Assembly (NCBI GenBank): GCA_905178155.1
Contig: CAJINV010000022.1
Span: 255,207-319,206 of the forward strand
DNA from: Amoebophrya sp. A120
Lineage: Eukaryota > Sar > Dinophyceae > Syndiniales > Amoebophryaceae
Direction of reading: 5' to 3'
Length of the DNA stretch: 64,000 bases
Shown: piece by piece, positions 34,801-38,113 of the stretch
Layout of the letters: the number at the start of each line of letters is the position of its first letter
Numbering within the stretch: the stretch's first letter is position 1
Program-made: the position numbers and the translations under genes
Notes under the pieces: generated by a model
The model's database searches: none
Told to the model about the DNA's origin: nothing
The model's input: only the letters and a program-made list of their open reading frames with translations

Positions 34801-36295
34801 ATGCCCCAAAACCGTTAATGTTAACACTTTTTTGCTTGATAGAACACGAAAAATTGGCGGACAAGTACGAAGCCGAGTACCAGAAGATGAAGGTGAGGAA
34901 TATGGATGTGTCAGGATTGAAATCGTCAAAGTTGAAATAGTTTGTCATGCATAAAACCGACACCAGTTGGCGGCCAGTTTTTAAGTGGCGCATGACAAAT
35001 TTAGGAAAAGCCTAAATCCAGTTTGTCATGCTGTCTGGGTAAGGAAGACGCTCTTTGTCATGCTACTTTAGCATCTCTTTTTTTACCCCTCAACAGGCTT
35101 ACAATCTGCCTCACTTGCCTACCTTGCAAGGCAGGCGCTTTGTGTGTTGCATTTTATGCATCACAAACTATTTCAACTTTGAAGATTTCAATCCTGACAC
35201 TTCCATAAGGAGCGAAAGGGAAGTAGAAAAGCTCACGGAAGAGCGGGTACGCACGGAGAAACAGTTGCTGCTGCAAATCGACATGCTGGACCGGGAAGTG
35301 AAGCATCTACGGGAATGGAACGATAATTTGGCAAAGGGGATGACCGTGGGGGCAAGACCAAAATCGCCCGGTATGATGAATACGTCCTCATCTTCCAGTA
35401 TAAAATTTTCTTTTCGACGGACGATTTCACTTGTTGTTGTCACTCTCTCATGGTCACGACGCGCTGGCCACAATAAAATCAACTGTCTGCTTGGTTCAAA
35501 TTTCATGTCGTTTTCTTATTTTTCATCTAGAGATGAATTATCGTTCGACGTGCGGTTGTTGCTACGCGACGTCGACGCAGGAGCTTGTTGTAGCTGTACT
35601 AGTTATCACTCGATAGAGCTGGAAGGATCAGGTCAGAACTGTTCATGATTCATTTTATCATTTTCAAATCGAACCATCAGGTCCCGTGTCGGTTTCAAGG
35701 ACCACCAAGGCTCATTATGGCAAAGCCTCTGACGTAGGCTCCCGCGGCGCGTCCTCCTCATCTGCTGCTGCACGAGGACCTCCAGATGGAGTAAACGTGA
35801 AAGCGGCGAAAAAGGATCTGTCCCTGATAAACAAGAAAATCGATACTCTGATCGATCGGATCGGTGCTGCGGTCACTTCTTCATCGCCGGACCAGTCGCG
35901 GTCCCCTATGAAAGCCTCAGAACGGAAATCCTCAAAGTGGAAATAATTTGTGACGCATGAAATGCGACGCAAAAAAAACTGTATTGCAGAGGACGCAATG
36001 GAGCCCCATTATTGTCCTTCTACGGGTTAAGAATTGGAGTGCTGATTGGCACGAGAGAAGGGCACCCCTTTGCGTTAACCTGCATGACAGACATGCTTTG
36101 AGTGCCAGGGGGATTTGTCATGCGCCTCCTAGAGTTGGCGCTTCAACTGGAGTGGGTTTTTGCATTACAAACTATTTTCACTTTCTTGAGAATTTCCACC
36201 AGGAGCCTGAGGCTTTCATATCTCCGGCCCGCAACAGCCCGGCGCGACCACCGAGAACCAAAAGAGCGGGCGGCGTTGCCGAATACGGATTGTGA
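6713..36295 (+). CDS. Giant multi-PDZ coiled-coil protein gene, 60 exons
   Basis: ATG at 6713 is the first in frame after the stop at 6635. The stop is TGA at 36293-36295. Removing 57 introners (each with one 5-bp flank copy) and GT-AG introns at 25208-25414 and 35398-35680 leaves 15,060 nt, a multiple of three, open throughout: 5,019 residues. Order: N-terminus ~1-185; six tandem modules at about 187-443, 483-710, 778-1020, 1079-1350, 1430-1725 and 1926-2265; helical region to ~2780; acidic and Ser/Ala-rich disorder to ~4540; coiled coil ~4545-4925; basic tail. PDZ domains usually bind C-terminal peptides, so a large scaffold is the likely role, but no partner can be read from the sequence. 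No signal peptide or membrane segment was seen. The frame is well supported. Individual splice points may shift within the 5-bp repeats. Confidence 0.85.
7141..7393. mobile_element. Introner, family A
   Basis: 253 bp with TGTCTGGGTCTGGAA at the left end and its complement at the right. Flanks AGTAC at 7136-7140 and 7394-7398. Removal joins SVESS to TTRRS. Confidence 0.92.
7467..7745. mobile_element. Introner, family C
   Basis: 279 bp. Ends TATCCTGAGTAAAAACG and its exact inverse. Flanks AGTTG (7462-7466, 7746-7750). Joins IRQV to VDRS. Confidence 0.92.
7801..10116 (+). CDS. Giant gene: tandem module 1 (PDZ pair)
   Basis: Spliced order: head PPFLYWLLAAMKD with GWGQATIDKE, then SSEQKFLELFGFTLDWTRFPK, a PDZ-like core (NGVRVGDQLIMINGN), GRHVHDALLQQF, IANWMFLSGEAKKQYLQI, and a second PDZ-like fold (WAKKKGVLPGDAIVVCND, then YVILRREAGF) closing with LDRPLPDGW. 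Seven introners (7914, 8158, 8408, 8842, 9209, 9579, 9915) split it and an eighth follows at 10117. PDZ assignment rests on the GV+VGDQLxMING turn and fold order, not on a search. Confidence 0.75.
7914..8066. mobile_element. Introner, family B
   Basis: 153 bp. Left TATGCATTGCAAAAGTAT, right ATACTTTTGCACAGGATA. Flanks GGCGT (7909-7913, 8067-8071). Joins GAGG to VSSE. Confidence 0.92.
8158..8316. mobile_element. Introner, family B
   Basis: 159 bp, starts TACGCATTGCAAAAG and ends TTTTGCAGTCCATA. Flanks GCAAG (8153-8157, 8317-8321). Joins SKTQ to AQTA in the PDZ-like fold of module 1. Confidence 0.92.
8408..8692. mobile_element. Introner, family C
   Basis: 285 bp. The right end is CTCACAGTA instead of the usual CTCAGGATA. 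Flanks ACCGA (8403-8407, 8693-8697). Joins INGN to RTTM. Confidence 0.88.
8842..9164. mobile_element. Introner, family G
   Basis: 323 bp. CTCCCCCTCCCCATA near the left end and TATGGGGAGGCGGGG near the right. Flanks AAATC (8837-8841, 9165-9169). Joins QYLQ to ILIE. Confidence 0.9.
9209..9476. mobile_element. Introner, family A
   Basis: 268 bp. Ends TATCAAATGCAAAAATG and the inverse, with a 2-base insertion in the right copy. Flanks CGGGT (9204-9208) and CCGGT (9477-9481). Joins LERAG to SSAG. Confidence 0.88.
9579..9736. mobile_element. Introner, family B
   Basis: 158 bp. Left TATGAACTGCAAAAGTATCG, right GATACTTTTGCACAGGATA. Flanks CATCG (9574-9578, 9737-9741). Joins GDAI to VVCN. Confidence 0.92.
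9915..10067. mobile_element. Introner, family B
   Basis: 153 bp with near-perfect inverse ends TATGAACTGC and GCAGTTCATA. Flanks TGCCC (9910-9914, 10068-10072). Joins DRPLP to DGWM. Confidence 0.92.
10117..10426. mobile_element. Introner, family H
   Basis: 310 bp. Left TATGGGAGTGTCAGGATCG, right CGATCCTGACAGTTCCATA. Flanks GCAAT (10112-10116, 10427-10431). Joins PAAA to MMSS in the linker before module 2. Confidence 0.92.
10432..12473 (+). CDS. Giant gene: tandem module 2 (PDZ pair)
   Basis: A short Ser/Thr-rich linker precedes PWLYWLLSGVQKMADFALYG and GWSQATIDVECLKSSGV. The head is followed by LFGFTFDCSKFPRVFVSKTQ, YGVQVGDQLLMINGQRVTM, GRHFHDAIMANIL, HWLFLTGVGRKQYLQMQIT, then the second fold DSHFGARILRKDDEIVAAGD, EGQYVLVRRKAGF and LDRPLPDGWLATGNV. 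A Pro/Thr-rich linker (to 12473) leads to module 3. Introners at 10701, 11258, 11576 and 11921 interrupt it. Confidence 0.78.
10701..10968. mobile_element. Introner, family A
   Basis: 268 bp. The left end carries a small internal duplication (CTTGGTCTGGATCTGG). Flanks TACGT (10696-10700, 10969-10973). Joins FGFT to FDCS. It is a good intact reference for the interrupted copy at 55316. Confidence 0.92.
11258..11513. mobile_element. Introner, family A
   Basis: 256 bp. Starts TATGAAATGCAAATATG and ends GTTGCATTTGATA. Flanks TCACG (11253-11257, 11514-11518). Joins MQIT to HKDE. Confidence 0.92.
11576..11827. mobile_element. Introner, family A
   Basis: 252 bp. Starts TATCAACTGTAAAAATG and ends TTTTACATTTGATA. 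Flanks TGAAA (11571-11575, 11828-11832). Joins RIVK to DSHF. Confidence 0.92.
11921..12159. mobile_element. Introner, family E
   Basis: 239 bp. Left TATGGCGTCCTCAACTGTTA, right GTCTGAGAACGCCATA. Flanks GGAGG (11916-11920, 12160-12164). Joins SDKE to GLAK. Confidence 0.92.
12474..12796. mobile_element. Introner, family G
   Basis: 323 bp. Left carries CCCCCCTCCCCATATCG, right GATATGGGGAGGGGGG then TTTTTCCTTACGATA. Flanks CTGGC (12469-12473) and TTGGC (12797-12801). Joins IPPW to LYWL at the start of module 3. Confidence 0.88.
12802..15426 (+). CDS. Giant gene: tandem module 3 (PDZ pair)
   Basis: Very close to module 2: LYWLLSGVKDMAGFELYG, ATIDVECLKSSGVYSSENK, FPRVFVSKTQAKTAKGSDT, YGVHVGDQLLMINGQRVTM, HFHDAVMSNILERV, HWLFLNSSGRKQYLQ, DSHFGARILKKDDEIVAAAD, EGQYVLVRRKAGFEEQTLKA, LDRPLPDGWLLGNVP. 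Seven introners cut it, and one of them (14331-14901) is enlarged by a foreign 413-bp insertion. The tail is Gly/Lys-rich and leads to the introner at 15427. Confidence 0.78.
12907..13055. mobile_element. Introner, family B
   Basis: 149 bp. Left TATCCTGTGCAAAAGTATCG, right GATACTTTTGTATTGCATA. Flanks TTACT (12902-12906, 13056-13060). Joins SGVY to SSEN. Confidence 0.92.
13128..13341. mobile_element. Introner, family J
   Basis: 214 bp. Left TATCCGAGAAAAAAACGTTG, right ATGTTTGTTTCTTGGATA. Flanks GTTTT (13123-13127, 13342-13346). Joins FPRV to FVSK. A close relative lies at 61567. Confidence 0.9.
13420..13659. mobile_element. Introner, K-like family
   Basis: 240 bp with loosely inverted ends: TATCAAAGAAAAAAAGGTGT and AACTTCTTTCACTGCATA. 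Flanks TTGGG (13415-13419) and CGGGG (13660-13664) match 3 of 5. Removal joins YGVHVG to DQLL, as in intact module 4. Confidence 0.82.
13714..13978. mobile_element. Introner, family A
   Basis: 265 bp. Starts TATCAAATGTAAAAATG; the right end reads CCAGACCACCCAGAC, a 3-base expansion. Flanks GACTT (13709-13713, 13979-13983). Joins MVAT to WQGR. Confidence 0.92.
14061..14284. mobile_element. Introner, family F
   Basis: 224 bp. Starts TACGAAAGTGCACAACTG, ends TTGGGCACTCTCATA. Flanks TGGCG (14056-14060) and TGACA (14285-14289) match 3 of 5. Joins PQVA to HWLF, as in module 4. Confidence 0.85.
14331..14901. mobile_element. Introner, family B, split by a foreign insertion
   Basis: 571 bp in total. 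Left end TAAGAACTGCAAAAGTATCG, right end GATGCTTTTGCATTTCATA. Flanks TATTT (14326-14330) and CATTT (14902-14906). Without the insertion at 14369-14781 and its 9-bp repeat it would be 149 bp, normal for the family. Removal joins RKQY to LQMM. Confidence 0.88.
14369..14781. mobile_element. Structured 413-bp insertion inside an introner
   Basis: Flanked by 9-bp direct repeats AAATGCATT (14360-14368, 14782-14790), and unlike any introner. It can fold: CCCACGGG (14383-14390) pairs with CCCGTGGG (14491-14498), and AGCGCCCC (14447-14454) pairs with GGGGCGCT (14462-14469) around a 7-nt loop. TGATTTTACATTGCAA occurs at 14639-14654 and 14761-14776. No reading frame and no tRNA-type promoter box were found. 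A short retro- or DNA transposon or an RNA-derived element are all possible. Confidence 0.8.
15200..15348. mobile_element. Introner, family B
   Basis: 149 bp. Left TATCCTGTGCAAAAGTATCG, right GATACTTTTGCAATGCATA. Flanks TGGGT (15195-15199, 15349-15353). Joins PLPDG to WLLG. Confidence 0.92.
15427..15635. mobile_element. Introner, family D
   Basis: 209 bp. Left TATCGCAAGAAAAAACTGTT, right AAACAGTTTTTTCGTGGGATA. Flanks GGTCT (15422-15426) and GGACT (15636-15640). Joins GGGL to TSST. Confidence 0.88.
15641..17503 (+). CDS. Giant gene: tandem module 4 (PDZ pair)
   Basis: A Gln/Ser/Thr-rich linker leads into PPPWLYWLLSGAKDMTNFEL. The head and whole first PDZ-like fold lie in one uninterrupted 588-nt exon (15641-16228), which serves as an internal reference for the spliced reading of the other modules. 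The second fold (DSHFGARILKKDDEIVAAGD, GTYILVRRKKGF, LDRPVPEGW) is split by introners at 16229, 16631 and 17036. An Ala/Pro/Thr-rich linker with poly-Ala follows. Confidence 0.82.
16229..16509. mobile_element. Introner, family C
   Basis: 281 bp. Left TATCCTGTGTAAAAACATCC, right CGTTTTTACACAGGATA. Flanks GGTAG (16224-16228) and AGTAG (16510-16514). Joins LELGS to GGSS. Confidence 0.88.
16631..16894. mobile_element. Introner, family A
   Basis: 264 bp. Left TATGCACTGCAAATATCC then a diverged CTGGATGTCTGGAAG core; right CCAGACCCAGATGAAATA, ATTTGCATTTGATA. Flanks TGATT (16626-16630, 16895-16899). Joins AAGD to FYCG. Confidence 0.9.
17036..17162. mobile_element. Introner, singleton family (AAACAACCAT ends)
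   Basis: 127 bp, one of the shortest. Left TATCCACAAAAAAACAACC, right GGTTGTTTTTGCCTGGATA. Flanks TTTGA (17031-17035, 17163-17167). Joins KKGF to EKEV. It keeps the interior TTTGTCATGC twice. Confidence 0.88.
17504..20112 (+). CDS. Giant gene: diverged module 5
   Basis: Same order as modules 1-4 but much changed: APFLFALLMNSMSLTKAG, WEQTTIDKE, AKLFGMELDWTLFPLVKVT, NCGVEVNDYLVIV, RMTMVMQWKGVDPNDAIL, IAAFIFLKQAAYKEYLQVS. Its second fold is a clearer PDZ with a GLGF-like loop (LDLGITMHATNGEIVEAVKP) and GLQKGDEVTVLNDKVI. It closes with LLFRRKGGF and SRPLPDKW, then a Lys-rich helix (ARKKERIETGEIALDSY). Introners: 17641, 17902, 18263, 18528, 19028, 19377, 19847. Confidence 0.75.
17641..17849. mobile_element. 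Introner, family D
   Basis: 209 bp. Left TATCGCACGAAAAAACTGTT, right GCAGTTTTTTCTCACGATA. Flanks GCGCA (17636-17640, 17850-17854). Joins PKER to MAKL. Confidence 0.92.
17902..18161. mobile_element. Introner, family A
   Basis: 260 bp. Left TATCAACTGCAAAAGTG, right CACTTTTGCAGTTGATA. Flanks CCCTG (17897-17901, 18162-18166). Joins LFPL to VKVT. Confidence 0.92.
18263..18433. mobile_element. Introner, family B
   Basis: 171 bp. Left TATGCAATGCAAAAGTATCG, right TTTTGCATTGCATA; the right copy has lost the GTATCG core. Flanks ACTAC (18258-18262, 18434-18438). Joins IVHY to QRMT. Confidence 0.9.
18528..18809. mobile_element. Introner, family C
   Basis: 282 bp. Left TATCCTGTGTAAAAACGTGC, right GACGTTTTTACTCAGGATA. 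Flanks GCGGA (18523-18527, 18810-18814). Joins YQAA to ESGG. Confidence 0.92.
19028..19312. mobile_element. Introner, family C
   Basis: 285 bp. Left TATCATATGTAATAACGTCC, right GACGTTTTTACTCAGGATA. Flanks TTGAA (19023-19027, 19313-19317). Joins TVLN to DKVI inside the PDZ of module 5. Confidence 0.92.
19377..19598. mobile_element. Introner, family D
   Basis: 222 bp. Left TATCGCTGCAGGAAAAAACT, right CTTTTTTCGTACGACA, so the last bases are ACA not ATA. Flanks TTCGG (19372-19376, 19599-19603). Joins EQLS to EKGS. Confidence 0.88.
19847..20107. mobile_element. Introner, family A
   Basis: 261 bp. Left TATCAAATGCACAAATC then TGTCTGGGTCTGGAA, right CCAGGCCCACACATATT and CAATTCATA. Flanks CTACG (19842-19846, 20108-20112). 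Joins LDSY to VEGS. Confidence 0.92.
20113..22845 (+). CDS. Giant gene: acidic linker and diverged module 6
   Basis: The 671-nt exon 20113-20783 carries an acidic/Ser run (EEDDDEEESSEEESSEEEED), poly-Ala and a basic patch, ending at PPFLPALLMSCSDVGSMGVK. Module 6 continues as SSEEKFLRLFGFVLDWTRFP, VLENGDLLIMVNEEKVTTV, FGFLNKIYIPAYLQVT, then a PDZ with LGVTAMRDNSMQTRTVTGVA, WFEKQGLTVGDIIVAVNNEL, LIFRRDSAPF and RQLPDPWGVF. A Pro/Lys-rich tail follows. Introners: 20784, 21158, 21582, 22131, 22357, 22846. Confidence 0.75.
20784..21013. mobile_element. Introner, family D
   Basis: 230 bp. Left TATCGCAGCAAAAAACTGTT, right AACACTTTTTATTTCTTGCGATA spread over its last 23 bases. Flanks GGTTC (20779-20783, 21014-21018). 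Joins KGWF to HSRV. Confidence 0.92.
21158..21291. mobile_element. Introner, family B
   Basis: 134 bp. Left TATGCAGGGCAAAAGTATCG, right CATGCTTTTGCAATTCATA. Flanks CCCGA (21153-21157, 21292-21296). Joins PMTP to SNRN. Confidence 0.9.
21582..21930. mobile_element. Introner, family G
   Basis: 349 bp, the longest uninterrupted copy. Left TATTGCGAGGAAAATTTCCC, right ATATGGGGAGGGGGC then CACTGTGATA. Flanks GGAAG (21577-21581, 21931-21935). Joins TAGE to DFRN. Confidence 0.9.
22131..22296. mobile_element. Introner, family M
   Basis: 166 bp, in the opposite orientation to the copy at 49155. Right end GGGAAATTTACTGTGGATA. Flanks CGGGG (22126-22130) and CAGGG (22297-22301). Joins SAAG to ARPA. Only 60 bp separate it from the next introner. 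Confidence 0.85.
22357..22563. mobile_element. Introner, family K
   Basis: 207 bp. Left TATGCAAAGGAAAAAGTGGC, right CACTTTTTTCCTTGGATA. Flanks GAACA (22352-22356, 22564-22568). Joins PFSE to QHRA, restoring the module-6 LIFRR...RQLPDPW line. Confidence 0.9.
22846..23107. mobile_element. Introner, family A
   Basis: 262 bp. Left TATCAAATGTAAAAGTG, right CATTTTTACAGTTGATA. Flanks ATAAG (22841-22845, 23108-23112). Joins EGNK to MVIT. Confidence 0.92.
23113..25572 (+). CDS. Giant gene: helical region
   Basis: About 520 residues, mostly helix-prone and free of low complexity. Features include ALVKLQRKIRKLLRKKDDDE, EREKKRTALAKRQAASGKGP, QRQHLAKLHEQMDLLEMQKP and SDLFTSPMAQSEIKSDRDVI. No named domain is recognised. 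The exon 25134-25207 (EMLLSRKMKLKDVRQFFEEYGRDVK) meets a GT-AG intron, then 25415-25572 begins an acidic region (QEGYDDFSSDDPDSDQEG). Introners at 23165, 23921, 24851 and 25573. Confidence 0.75.
23165..23422. mobile_element. Introner, family A
   Basis: 258 bp. The right core is diverged (TTTGCAGAGCCAGACAGA). Flanks GCCGC (23160-23164) and GCCCC (23423-23427). Joins AKQP to LAKN. Confidence 0.86.
23921..24069. mobile_element. Introner, family B
   Basis: 149 bp. Left TATCAAATGCAAAAGTATCG, right GATACTTTTGCAATTCATA. Flanks CTACT (23916-23920, 24070-24074). Joins GRQL to LASK. Confidence 0.92.
24851..25128. mobile_element. Introner, family A
   Basis: 278 bp. Left TATCAACTGAAAATATG, right CATATTTGCAGTGCATA. 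Flanks GGGGG (24846-24850) and ATGGG (25129-25133) match 3 of 5. Joins DSLG to EMLL. Confidence 0.85.
25208..25414 (+). other. GT-AG intron in the giant gene
   Basis: 207 nt from GTATTTTTG to CATGATCAG, with no inverted ends and no TTGTNATGC motif. Splicing is at codon phase 0 and joins GRDVK to VKAERRQL. Without it the frame meets TAA within 16 codons. Confidence 0.8.
25573..25713. mobile_element. Introner, family B
   Basis: 141 bp. Left TATGCATTGCACTTTTC, right ACTTTTGCAATGCATA. Flanks GATGA (25568-25572) and AATGA (25714-25718). Joins TMDD to IRKQ. Confidence 0.85.
25719..32713 (+). CDS. Giant gene: long disordered region
   Basis: About 1,750 residues of low complexity. Exon 26070-28657 (2,588 nt) is the longest coding block without an introner: acidic clusters, Gln/Ser runs and a DSSDDDDDGALDFHAPAAKL end. 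Downstream Ala/Pro/Ser-rich exons hold degenerate repeats: QHVAGTSSSDELDL occurs at ~28873 and ~29804, and LDEHHAA at ~28645 and ~29458. A run of eight His lies at about 31136-31160. The last exon (32043-32713) ends in a charged helix, ARQAAKEEERRQWGRKIEQA. Likely flexible linker. Confidence 0.75.
25829..26064. mobile_element. Introner, family E
   Basis: 236 bp. Left TATGGCGTTCTCAAACGTTA, right GGTTGAGAACGCCATA. Flanks TCCGA (25824-25828, 26065-26069). Joins TANP to NERT. Near-twin of 60674. Confidence 0.92.
28658..28808. mobile_element. Introner, family B
   Basis: 151 bp. Left TACGCATTGCAAAAGTATCG, right GATGCTTTTGCATTCCATA. Flanks ACCAC (28653-28657, 28809-28813). Joins DEHH to AAAT. Confidence 0.92.
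29225..29425. mobile_element. Introner, K-like family
   Basis: 201 bp. Left TATCACACCAAAATGTG, right AGCACCTTTTGGTATGATA. Flanks CGATT (29220-29224, 29426-29430). Joins FHPI to PKAN. Confidence 0.88.
29481..29759. mobile_element. Introner, family C
   Basis: 279 bp. Left TATCCTGAGAAAAAACG, right CGTTTTTCCTCAGGATA. Flanks GCGGA (29476-29480, 29760-29764), the same 5-mer as at 18528. Joins HHAA to EKAG. Confidence 0.92.
30354..30630. mobile_element. Introner, family A
   Basis: 277 bp. Left TATCGAATGCAAATATG, right ATATTTGCAATGCATA. Flanks CAGGA (30349-30353, 30631-30635). Joins AAAG to AADT. Confidence 0.92.
30737..31018. mobile_element. Introner, family C
   Basis: 282 bp. Left TATCCTGAGTAAAAACGTCC, right GGACGTTTTTACTCAGGATA, a perfect 20-bp inverse pair. 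Flanks CCTTC (30732-30736, 31019-31023). Joins PPSPS to SGPL. Confidence 0.94.
31783..32037. mobile_element. Introner, E-related singleton
   Basis: 255 bp. Left TATACCCCGCTCAGGTG, right CACCTGAGCGGGTTATA. Flanks GAACT (31778-31782) and ACACT (32038-32042) match 3 of 5. Joins AVEL to DQKI. Confidence 0.85.
32714..32960. mobile_element. Introner, family F
   Basis: 247 bp. Left TATGAGAATGCACAACTCG, right AGTTGTGCACTGTCATA. Flanks GGTGG (32709-32713) and GGTGA (32961-32965). Joins RGGV to VALR. Confidence 0.88.
32966..36295 (+). CDS. Giant gene: C-terminal coiled coil and tail
   Basis: Spliced exons read as long heptad-like helices: EIMERNKQKKLNAEKDAAKD, EEAIEKEKQKSSSQLKELQT, KLLAEARQQSKEKQTTIEKL, EKLQDDLREVKTEKREMDER, KRLQDERETLFEKLQKQED, EKLTEERVRTEKQLLLQIDM. 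This predicts a multimerising rod. After a GT-AG intron (35398-35680) the tail is Ser/Ala-rich with one more helix (DLSLINKKIDTLIDRIGAA) and ends in Pro/Arg/Lys-rich residues and GGVAEYGL. Introners: 33425, 33933, 34273, 34681, 34901, 35907. Confidence 0.78.
33425..33709. mobile_element. Introner, family C
   Basis: 285 bp. Left TATCGCGAGGAAAAACGTC, right GACGCTTTTCCTCAGGATA; the left tip resembles families D and G. Flanks GAAGG (33420-33424, 33710-33714). Joins KELK to DRLN. Confidence 0.92.
33933..34147. mobile_element. Introner, family D
   Basis: 215 bp. Left TATCGCAAGACAAGACTG, right CACTTTTTTCTCACGATA. Flanks TGACT (33928-33932, 34148-34152). Joins LDVT to GSLF. Confidence 0.92.
34273..34574. 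mobile_element. Introner, family A
   Basis: 302 bp, longer than usual because of a ~45-bp interior segment near 34455-34505. Left TATCAAATGCAAAAGTG, right CATTTTTGCATTTGATA. Flanks TAAAG (34268-34272, 34575-34579). Joins NLLK to RLQD. Confidence 0.92.
34681..34841. mobile_element. Introner, family K
   Basis: 161 bp. Left TATCACACCAGAAAGTGTTA, right TAACACTTTTTTGCTTGATA. Flanks AAACA (34676-34680) and GAACA (34842-34846). Joins KEKH to EKLA. Confidence 0.87.
34901..35207. mobile_element. Introner, family H
   Basis: 307 bp. Left TATGGATGTGTCAGGATTG, right CAATCCTGACACTTCCATA. Flanks AGGAA (34896-34900) and AGGAG (35208-35212). Joins KVRN to EREV. Confidence 0.88.
35398..35680 (+). other. GT-AG intron in the giant gene
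   Basis: 283 nt from GTATAAAATT to ACCATCAG, phase 1. Joins TSSSS to PVSVSRTTK in frame. A second acceptor (TTTCATCTAG near 35530) is possible, so this could be two introns around a small exon. Confidence 0.65.
35907..36220. mobile_element. Introner, family I
   Basis: 314 bp. Left TATGAAAGCCTCAGAACGG, right AGCCTGAGGCTTTCATA. Flanks TCCCC (35902-35906) and TCTCC (36221-36225). Joins SRSP to ARNS just before the stop codon. Confidence 0.87.
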
Positions 36296-38113
36296 TAGTT
36301 GTAAGAACGGGCACGCCATACAACAGGAGTGCTTATTTCGGATATAATAATCTAACGCTTTTCGTTTTCAACTGAAAAATTCTCTTTTCGCCGGGCGGTG
36401 TCCTTTCCAAGAAATAATTAATGACGATAGAAGCAGATGGACCGCAAGATCATGTTGCAAGTACTAGTGATAGAGCATTCTTTTTTTTTTTTTGAAATTA
36501 CAACGAATGAGCAAAGTTGATAAGGCTGTCTGTTTTTACAAGTCGTAGCGGGAACAGTGTGCTTCTGCTTTCTCTGTATGATTGAACATTGTCGTCAAGC
36601 AATTTGGGTTGTGTCAACCGAAATTTTCACGGTGTGAAGACAATCAACGACGAAGAAACGCGGGCGGTGTGAACACTGGCCATCTTGCATGTCAAGGAGA
36701 ATCTAGGTGGGATTCAGTGTTTCTTAGTCGCAATCAATCTATGGTGAACTATCGTCACAGCCTGTGGGGAAAAATTTAGCGTTCCGAACAACACACAAAT
36801 TTTGACGTCTCAGTCAAGGGGGTAAACATGAAAGTTCAAATTTATTCTAATCACCCTAAATTTATGAGAAATCCGATCAACCATCGTTGATCATCACTAG
36901 CTTACAGTGTGGGTTTAGAATGAACTTCATTTTTGGTTCATTTGTATGAACATGCTGATTTCACTTTGGATCCAAATTTGAACGACAAATTTAGAGCCTG
37001 ATTTCAATGAACATTCAATTTAGGTCGTAGGGAATTTGCTTGGCTTATGATCCTGGTGGATTTCATATCTTGCCTAACAGGTTGAGACTTGATGTTTCAA
37101 GTGAAAGTGCTTTTGTTTAAGATAAGTACAACAACTACAAATAGACCATATAAACAGATTTATTACAAGTGGAGCAAGACCAGATGAGCTGCGTTCGTTC
37201 CGATATTAGCTTTTGAAGATACAACAAGCAGCTGTTGATGTAGCCACGAAAACAAGTATCATCTTCTACGCAGAACTATTGCTCCAAGAGTACTTCTATC
37301 GGTGTACTAGCGCATCAACGTCGTGCTTGATATACACGAGGACAGCTGGTGCCGAAATATTGGTCCTCTACGCACGAGCCACCTGTGGTTTTCGTCAACT
37401 CGTCCTGGTGTTCTCTCGTGTTGTTGGTTGATGTTTCGTGAAGCCGCCTCAAGGCGAAGATGTCGTTTTCTTGTTTCCGAGTCGTATTGAGTAGCCGCCG
37501 GTAGAACGTTTCGCTTCAGGTGGTAGTACTAAGAACTAGCTCTGCGATTCATCCCCGAAAACGGCAATCAAGACGAGACTTCTATCTGATGAACTACGCC
37601 GGCGATTACTTATTTGTCATCAAGTGAGATGTGGATAGCTCGTTGTTGTTGGTGGAAAAACATATAGTTTTTTCCCCGCCTTCTATTTATATTTGTACGG
37701 GCCTTTTACTTAGTTTGAGAATTTAGTATGCATCGTTCTTCTTCCAGTAAGTTTCAATTACAGCACACCACACCGCAGCCACCAGCACCAGCCGGAAATA
37801 GAATGTGTTAACAAATAGAAAAGCTCATAATGGAGATGCAGCTTGCTTCTGCAGCTCCGCTTTCATCCTTCTGATGAGGCCGAAAAGATGAGGAGCTACC
37901 GTCCTGCAGTTGTACAAGGTCTCGGGCAGCTTCTGGCCATAGTTCATCGTCCCGGGTCGGCTAGTACAACCTTCAAGGAGATCCTCTTCGCGGCCCCTAT
38001 GAGGTGACGATCGCGAAGTACAAGTAGACCACGCAGCTTATTTGCATCTGGAATAGGACCACCAGCAGACATTCGCACCGGCCCGCCCCGGCAAGAAGAA
38101 CTTGTTCCCCATC
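36296..38113. other. Intergenic region between two same-strand genes
   Basis: 1.8 kb, AT-richer than the genes, without an intact introner. It must hold the 3' end of the giant gene and the promoter and leader of the next, but no clear polyadenylation signal, TATA box or leader acceptor stands out. A T-rich run lies at 36480-36494. Confidence 0.5.
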